The notes below the pieces were generated by a model. It had not been told where the DNA came from, did not search any database, and saw nothing but the letters and a program-made list of their open reading frames with translations. A stretch of 17,363 bases of DNA from Willaertia magna. Lineage: Eukaryota > Heterolobosea > Eutetramitea > Acrasida > Naegleriidae. Location of the stretch: assembly GCA_902984215.1 (NCBI GenBank), contig CADWAF010003462.1, positions 1 to 17,363 on the forward strand. Reading direction: 5' to 3'. Of this stretch, positions 16,422-17,363 are shown one piece after another. Every line of letters starts with the position of its first letter. Position 1 is the first letter of the stretch. The position numbers were made by a program, and so were the translations under genes.

Positions 16422-16787
16422 CTAATTTTTAGTATGAATATAAATATTATTAATATAATTTTTAGAATCGTAAATATCTTTGATTAATAAAGAGTTATTT
16501 TTATATTCATTACGAAAATAATTAATGTCTTCTTTGAAATCTTTATAAAAATTCATTTTAAACTCTAATTGATTTAGAAGAGATCTGTAATAAAAATATT
16601 TACAAAACTCTTTTGCACAACTGCATTTCTTGTTTGATACTTTATTATCAATTGTATACTCTTTGCATTTTGTGCAGTAATAAACTTTGTCTAAATTTTT
16701 AATGTTATGATAAAGAAAGAAATATTTTATGTAAGTAATTGTAATAATTATTTTTTTGTAAATTAAATTAATTTTAAATATAATCAA
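16422..16787 (-). CDS. Doubtful small Cys-containing protein, possibly a last exon or a gene relic
   Basis: I do not recognise this 121-residue frame. Its middle has Cys38, Cys41, Cys55, Cys57 and Cys62 (CTKC, then CSCAKEFC), which could be a small zinc-binding site. The C-terminal half is charged and probably helical. The first 30 residues are Ile/Tyr/Phe/Lys-rich, as expected from translating AT-rich non-coding DNA, so the true start may be elsewhere. On the minus strand, ATTTAG just before the codon for Asp33 (about 16690) could be a splice acceptor, which would make 16422 to about 16689 a last exon. No upstream exon is evident to the window end. The TAG stop is at 16422-16424. It could also be a chance frame. 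Confidence 0.3.
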   Translation of the reverse strand: MIIFKINLIYKKIIITITYIKYFFLYHNIKNLDKVYYCTKCKEYTIDNKVSNKKCSCAKEFCKYFYYRSLLNQLEFKMNFYKDFKEDINYFRNEYKNNSLLIKDIYDSKNYINNIYIHTKN

Positions 16788-17363
16788 TAATATTATTAAT
16801 TAATTTAAATAGTAATTTAATATTGTTAAAAGAAGCTTTTATTTTTATAATAAATAAAGCAATTTCTGTAATAATATTCCTTAATTTTAACAAAAATATA
16901 AAGTTTAAAAAACTATTTAAAAAATAACTTAAAAATAAAAAAGTTTGATTAAAAGTACTATTATAATTATTGTTAGAATTAAAAAAAAATTATAATTTTT
17001 CTTTAATATTACTTTTTTATCTTTTTTTTCTTTAATGTATCCAATTTATTTAATAATTTTTATTCATCATTTTCTTCTAATCAATTATTATCATCACTAA
17101 AAATATTATAAAATTAAACTATATAGGTTTTTAAAAATTAAAAAATGAAAATTTATTTTTTGAATTATTTATTTTTTCATTAAAATCATTATTAAATAAG
17201 CTATATAAGTTTTAGCAGTTTTATAGTTTTTTTAAAGAAAAAAAACAAAAGTTTTTTTATAGAAATTTGCAAAATCTATATAAATTATACAATTAACTAT
17301 ATAATTTATACTTTTTAAAAAATGTTACTTCTATATAAAACATTTTTTTAAAAAAGAAAAAAA
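16788..17363. other. Extremely AT-rich non-coding tail of the window
   Basis: No gene is visible. The sequence is dominated by A and T runs. CTATATA occurs five times at its right end (17119, 17201, 17276, 17297 and 17331). A weak hairpin (GCTTTTATTT with AAATAAAGC) lies at about 16835-16860. It is probably intergenic spacer. Confidence 0.6.

Overview
The window looks like nuclear DNA of a free-living protist. It is strongly AT-rich, its reading frames are very long and intronless, and they carry Asn, Gln, Ser and Thr runs encoded largely by AAT and CAA. A heterolobosean amoeba of the Naegleria kind is my leading guess. It rests on the single uninterrupted reading frame of at least 13.9 kb, the RCC1-repeat gene and the F-box/DUF1963 gene. 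A dictyostelid-like amoeba is the main alternative. No ribosomal or other marker gene is present to settle this.

Layout. Positions 13874 down to 1 (minus strand) are one open frame of 4624 codons that runs off the left edge. It encodes a giant RNF213/mysterin-type AAA+ E3 ubiquitin ligase. The Asn/Ser-rich N-terminus, the long helical stalk, the AAA2, AAA3 and AAA4 nucleotide-binding motifs and the E3 module with its RZ-type zinc finger can all be read. Roughly the last 400 residues are probably outside the window. A 238-bp gap (13875-14112) separates it from a divergent plus-strand gene for a seven-bladed RCC1-like propeller protein (14113-15108). That gene overlaps tail-to-tail, by 56 bp of coding sequence, with a minus-strand F-box protein carrying an apparently shortened DUF1963 (YwqG-like) domain (15053-15937). 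Upstream of the F-box gene, 15957-16195 is a cluster of direct repeats, a perfect 24-bp palindrome and a 120-bp fold-back element with perfect 22-bp inverted ends. The rest, to 17363, is extremely AT-rich and holds only one doubtful small Cys-containing frame (16422-16787).

Biology. Two of the three confident genes point to ubiquitin signalling: an RNF213-type ligase and an F-box protein, the likely substrate adaptor of an SCF ligase. The RNF213-like protein is the most unusual item. It keeps the RZ finger with exact ligand spacing but has lost the RING finger, which is replaced by a short Gln-rich linker. Its two canonical ATPase modules each have a changed Walker B residue: Glu to Gln in AAA3 and Asp to Asn in AAA4. 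This suggests an RZ-only ligase working by ATP binding rather than fast hydrolysis. That is an inference from motifs and has not been tested.
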